A stretch of DNA of 64,000 nucleotides, taken from positions 1-64,000 of the forward strand of contig DATY01000030.1 of NCBI GenBank assembly GCA_002504905.1. Reading direction: 5' to 3'. Position numbers and translations under genes: made by a program. This document shows positions 61,712 to 64,000 of the stretch, piece by piece. Positions within the stretch are counted from its first letter, which is position 1, and each line of letters starts with the position of its first letter. The stretch comes from Euryarchaeota archaeon UBA605 (lineage in GTDB: Archaea > Thermoplasmatota > Poseidoniia > Poseidoniales > Thalassarchaeaceae). Under the pieces are notes generated by a model, which was not told the origin of the DNA, searched no databases, and saw nothing but the letters and a program-made list of their open reading frames with translations.

Positions 61712-62284
61712 ATGTATGCGAACTCGCCCTCTGATGCCGGAGATGGTCCTTCATCGATTTTTTCTGGCGAAACTCACTTGAGAATTTTAGATATTTCTGA
61801 AAGGAGACCTGTAGGCCACGAAGTACATGCATTAACAGAACCGTCTCTATATCTAGTACGAGCTAGGGTGATTGACAAAGAAGGAATAACCGGGGGCTCG
61901 AGACTAATTATTGAAGAAAATAAGGTGGGTCCCCTATCATTGCTTCGTTATCGAGACTTATCAACTAATAGTGAAGACATTATTCTAGATGAATTAATAG
62001 GTGCAATAAAAGATAATTCAGAAATTCATCTCGGTTTTTATAATCGTGCGAATAATATTTCTTTGAAAGTACATGCTTTCCAACTTCTTCCGGGAATTGG
62101 CAAATCCAAGGCTCAGAAAATGGTCCAATCTCGTGGAATGGCCGGTTGGATGGAATTTTCTGAGGTTGATGAAGCCTGTGAAATTGATTCTGTAAGATTG
62201 TTGGCTGAAAGATATCTAATTGAAATCGAGGACCCACTAAACAATCGAAGTATCTTGGATCATCTTATCCGTTCATCTAATTAA
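61712..62284 (+). CDS. DUF655 family RNA-binding protein
   Basis: Archaeal protein of 190 residues with an N-terminal OB-like domain (VHALTEPSLYLVRARV) and a C-terminal helix-hairpin-helix (HAFQLLPGIGKSKAQKMVQSR). The family always sits with rpl21e, rpoF and ksgA, suggesting a role in ribosome or RNA metabolism, but the function is unknown. AGGTGG lies eight bases before ATG 61712; TTG 61703 would make it three residues longer. Confidence 0.88.
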   Translation: MYANSPSDAGDGPSSIFSGETHLRILDISERRPVGHEVHALTEPSLYLVRARVIDKEGITGGSRLIIEENKVGPLSLLRYRDLSTNSEDIILDELIGAIKDNSEIHLGFYNRANNISLKVHAFQLLPGIGKSKAQKMVQSRGMAGWMEFSEVDEACEIDSVRLLAERYLIEIEDPLNNRSILDHLIRSSN

Positions 62285-62296
62285 TTTGGAATTACT

Positions 62297-63202
62297 ATGG
62301 ACGATTTAGACCCTAGATTGTTAGTCGATTTGCTTAGAGACCATATTATTCCTGATAAATCTCTGGGACAACATTTTCTTCTGGATCAAGATATCATCTC
62401 TCGTTCTATTGAGATTTGTCAAGAGCAAGGCTTCCCATTAAATTCAGAATCTAAGGTACTTGAAATCGGACCTGGTCCGGGCTCTTTGACATTATCTTTA
62501 CTCAGAAGTGGTTCTTCTGTAACTGGAATTGAAATAGACAGAGAAGCTATTTTACACTTACAAAGAATCTTTGGAAATGCTAATGGAAGACTAGAGATTA
62601 TCCATGGAGATGTTCTTCAAGTTAAATGGCCTGGTAATCTTTCTCATATTATTGCTAATTTACCTTACCAAATATCTAGCCCTGTTCTTGATTTAATACA
62701 ACAATATCACCACAGGAGTCCATTAAAGACAGTAGTAATACTAGTACAAGATGAATTTGCAGAAAGAATGTCAATGGAACATTTTGGTTCATTAAGCCCA
62801 TTAGGTCTATCGTTGTGGTTAGATTTTGACGTTAAATTAGATAAAAAAGTACCAGGAGGTGCCTTCAGTCCCGCTCCAAGAGTGAACTCAAGACTCGTTA
62901 TCCTGGTTCCAGTAGATCGTTCTATTGAGAATGGTAAAATCAATCGTAAGATGTTTAGAATAATTACGCAACATTGTTTTTCCAGTCGTAGGAAGAAAGT
63001 TAAGACACTATTATCTAAAACTCCTCGTAGAATTAGTAGGATTACTGGCTGGCATAAATCTCGATGGAAATCTGCAGTTGAAGATTTAATTGAAAATCCT
63101 CCCGATGGATTCTCTAAAGGATGGCTAGATAATAGACCGGATATGTTTGAACCAGAAGAATGGGCAATAATTGCCAATAGAATATCCACTTATGATGAGT
63201 GA
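62297..63202 (+). CDS. ksgA: 16S rRNA dimethyladenosine transferase KsgA/Dim1
   Basis: SAM methyltransferase of 301 residues that dimethylates the two adjacent adenines in helix 45 of 16S rRNA. SLGQHFLLDQDI, the SAM loop LEIGPGPGSLT, the acidic GIEIDREA and the catalytic IIANLPYQISSP (NLPY) are all present, with a C-terminal helical domain carrying CFSSRRKKVKTLL. Length is normal. It lies 12 bases after DUF655 in the conserved operon. Confidence 0.95.
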   Translation: MDDLDPRLLVDLLRDHIIPDKSLGQHFLLDQDIISRSIEICQEQGFPLNSESKVLEIGPGPGSLTLSLLRSGSSVTGIEIDREAILHLQRIFGNANGRLEIIHGDVLQVKWPGNLSHIIANLPYQISSPVLDLIQQYHHRSPLKTVVILVQDEFAERMSMEHFGSLSPLGLSLWLDFDVKLDKKVPGGAFSPAPRVNSRLVILVPVDRSIENGKINRKMFRIITQHCFSSRRKKVKTLLSKTPRRISRITGWHKSRWKSAVEDLIENPPDGFSKGWLDNRPDMFEPEEWAIIANRISTYDE

Positions 63203-63294
63203 TTGAGACAATTCTGACCGTGACTTGATAGCATACCCATGATTCGGCCGTTTACTGCGAAGCCAATGGCAAGATTCGCGCAAGAGGTTTTGTT

Positions 63295-64000
63295 ATGGCA
63301 AAAAAAGATACCTATCTCGCATTATTGCGTCGAGGTATAGATGAAAAAACTGCCCAAATCCTATCTGATGGTGGGATTAAAGTTGGGGATCTGAAAACCT
63401 TAGATGTTGAAACTCTAACTAATAATTATGGATTGAAGAAAGAAATAGCTACTTCTGTTCTTGATTCTGTTAAATCAGGCCCCCGTGCTTCTGCGAAGCA
63501 GAGGTATTTGGCTGATGTACTATCAGATTCTGGCGGTAAGAAGAAAGTTGATAAAATTGAAGAGCAGAGATTCAAGAGAGAACAGAAAGATCTTCATGCA
63601 GAATTATTAGAGAAGAAAGAGCAGTTAAGGATTGCTAAAGTTGAGCAATTCCGTGAAAAGAAGCTAGTTATGAATCGATTAGGTAAGACTGTAGAACTAA
63701 TAGTCAAATTAGAGAATACTTTTGATGAAGAAGGTAAGGATGAACAGAGAACTAAACTTAGAGACCAATTAGAGACACGTGGCCTTGAGGCGGCTCGAGA
63801 TCATGAATTATTGGATTTATCAGGAACACCTCAAGATATAGTCGACTTCCGTAGAAAGATAGCTCCTGTATTGTGCATGCATGCTTGTCCTGAGTGTGGT
63901 GAAGAGATGGACCCCAGAGGAGGTAACGTAATGGAAGATATGACTGACTTTATGTTAATCTGTTGGGATTGTGAGAAAGAATTCAGAGCACCAATGGCTC
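63295..64000 (+). CDS. Zinc-ribbon protein of unknown function (3' end outside window)
   Basis: The frame is open from ATG 63295 (GAGGTT just before it) to the end of the window, 235 codons so far. Residues 1-60 look like a helix-hairpin-helix or similar helical domain (RRGIDEKTAQILSDGGI, LTNNYGLKKEIATSVLDSV). Residues 85-130 are a charged coiled-coil-like helix. Near residue 196 comes CPECG, and after a spacer CWDC, a four-cysteine zinc ribbon. I do not recognise the family. It follows ksgA after 92 bases on the same strand. Confidence 0.7.
   Translation, partial: MAKKDTYLALLRRGIDEKTAQILSDGGIKVGDLKTLDVETLTNNYGLKKEIATSVLDSVKSGPRASAKQRYLADVLSDSGGKKKVDKIEEQRFKREQKDLHAELLEKKEQLRIAKVEQFREKKLVMNRLGKTVELIVKLENTFDEEGKDEQRTKLRDQLETRGLEAARDHELLDLSGTPQDIVDFRRKIAPVLCMHACPECGEEMDPRGGNVMEDMTDFMLICWDCEKEFRAPMA

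Overview
The window is about 64 kb of AT-rich, gene-dense archaeal chromosome with 55 protein genes, almost no spacer DNA, and no mobile element, CRISPR array, tRNA or rRNA gene that I can see. The informational genes are archaeal: MCM helicase, GatE, Pth2, the archaeal stalk proteins L10, L12, L1 and L11, Spt5, SecE, L21e, RNA polymerase subunit F, Pus10, the archaeosine radical SAM enzyme RaSEA, DUF655 and KsgA/Dim1. They sit beside genes typical of sunlit surface-water microbes: a class II DNA photolyase, carotenoid genes, PrxQ peroxiredoxins and a cold-shock protein. A PGF-CTERM surface protein and RCC1-repeat protein add to this picture. I infer a low-GC marine Thermoplasmatota, i.e. Marine Group II (Poseidoniales) or the photic-zone Marine Group III. 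The sequence alone does not let me choose between them.

Layout. 1-3.2 kb is the end of a branched-chain amino acid ABC transporter operon (livM, livG, livF). 3.2-4.2 kb holds a small hydrolase and a PCC-domain protein. 4.4-10.6 kb runs through mcm, gatE, two membrane proteins and pth2. 10.6-18.7 kb is accessory: an aquaporin-like protein with degenerate NPA boxes, a cysteine dioxygenase, an aminotransferase, a large RCC1/cysteine-repeat surface protein, threonine aldolase and a secreted thioredoxin-like protein. 18.8-27.3 kb is a two-gene AddB/AddA-like helicase-nuclease operon. 27.3-34.8 kb has an M20 peptidase, a coiled-coil protein, a hexapeptide-repeat protein, RaSEA, a heme-copper-oxidase-like membrane protein that seems to lack its metal ligands, and a YchF GTPase.

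34.9-41.0 kb, on the minus strand, is the adenylate kinase/CDP-alcohol transferase/ftsZ group followed by the secE-spt5-rpl11-rpl1-rpl10-rpl12 operon. Two members are abnormal: Spt5 carries an N-terminal degenerate Nudix domain, and L11 consists of its C-terminal domain only. 41.1-50.5 kb has an SAH/MTA deaminase-type amidohydrolase, a cold-shock protein, a stress operon (photolyase, SRPBCC-epimerase, PrxQ), a ribA-PrxQ-TrmB operon and a TPR protein. 50.6-59.0 kb has a UbiB-type kinase, an SDR protein, a Rieske protein, a three-fasciclin/cupredoxin surface protein and a carotenoid locus (crtI, thioredoxin lipoprotein, ABA4-like protein, crtB). 59.1-64 kb is informational again: DUF971, pus10, rpl21e, rpoF, DUF655, ksgA and a truncated zinc-ribbon protein.

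The items most worth a second look are the Nudix-Spt5 fusion, the N-domain-less L11, the ligand-less oxidase-like protein, the AddAB-like pair in which both subunits show an Fe-S nuclease cysteine pattern, the degenerate aquaporin-like channel and the ABA4-like gene in an archaeal carotenoid locus. All family assignments come from reading motifs by eye; no database search was run.
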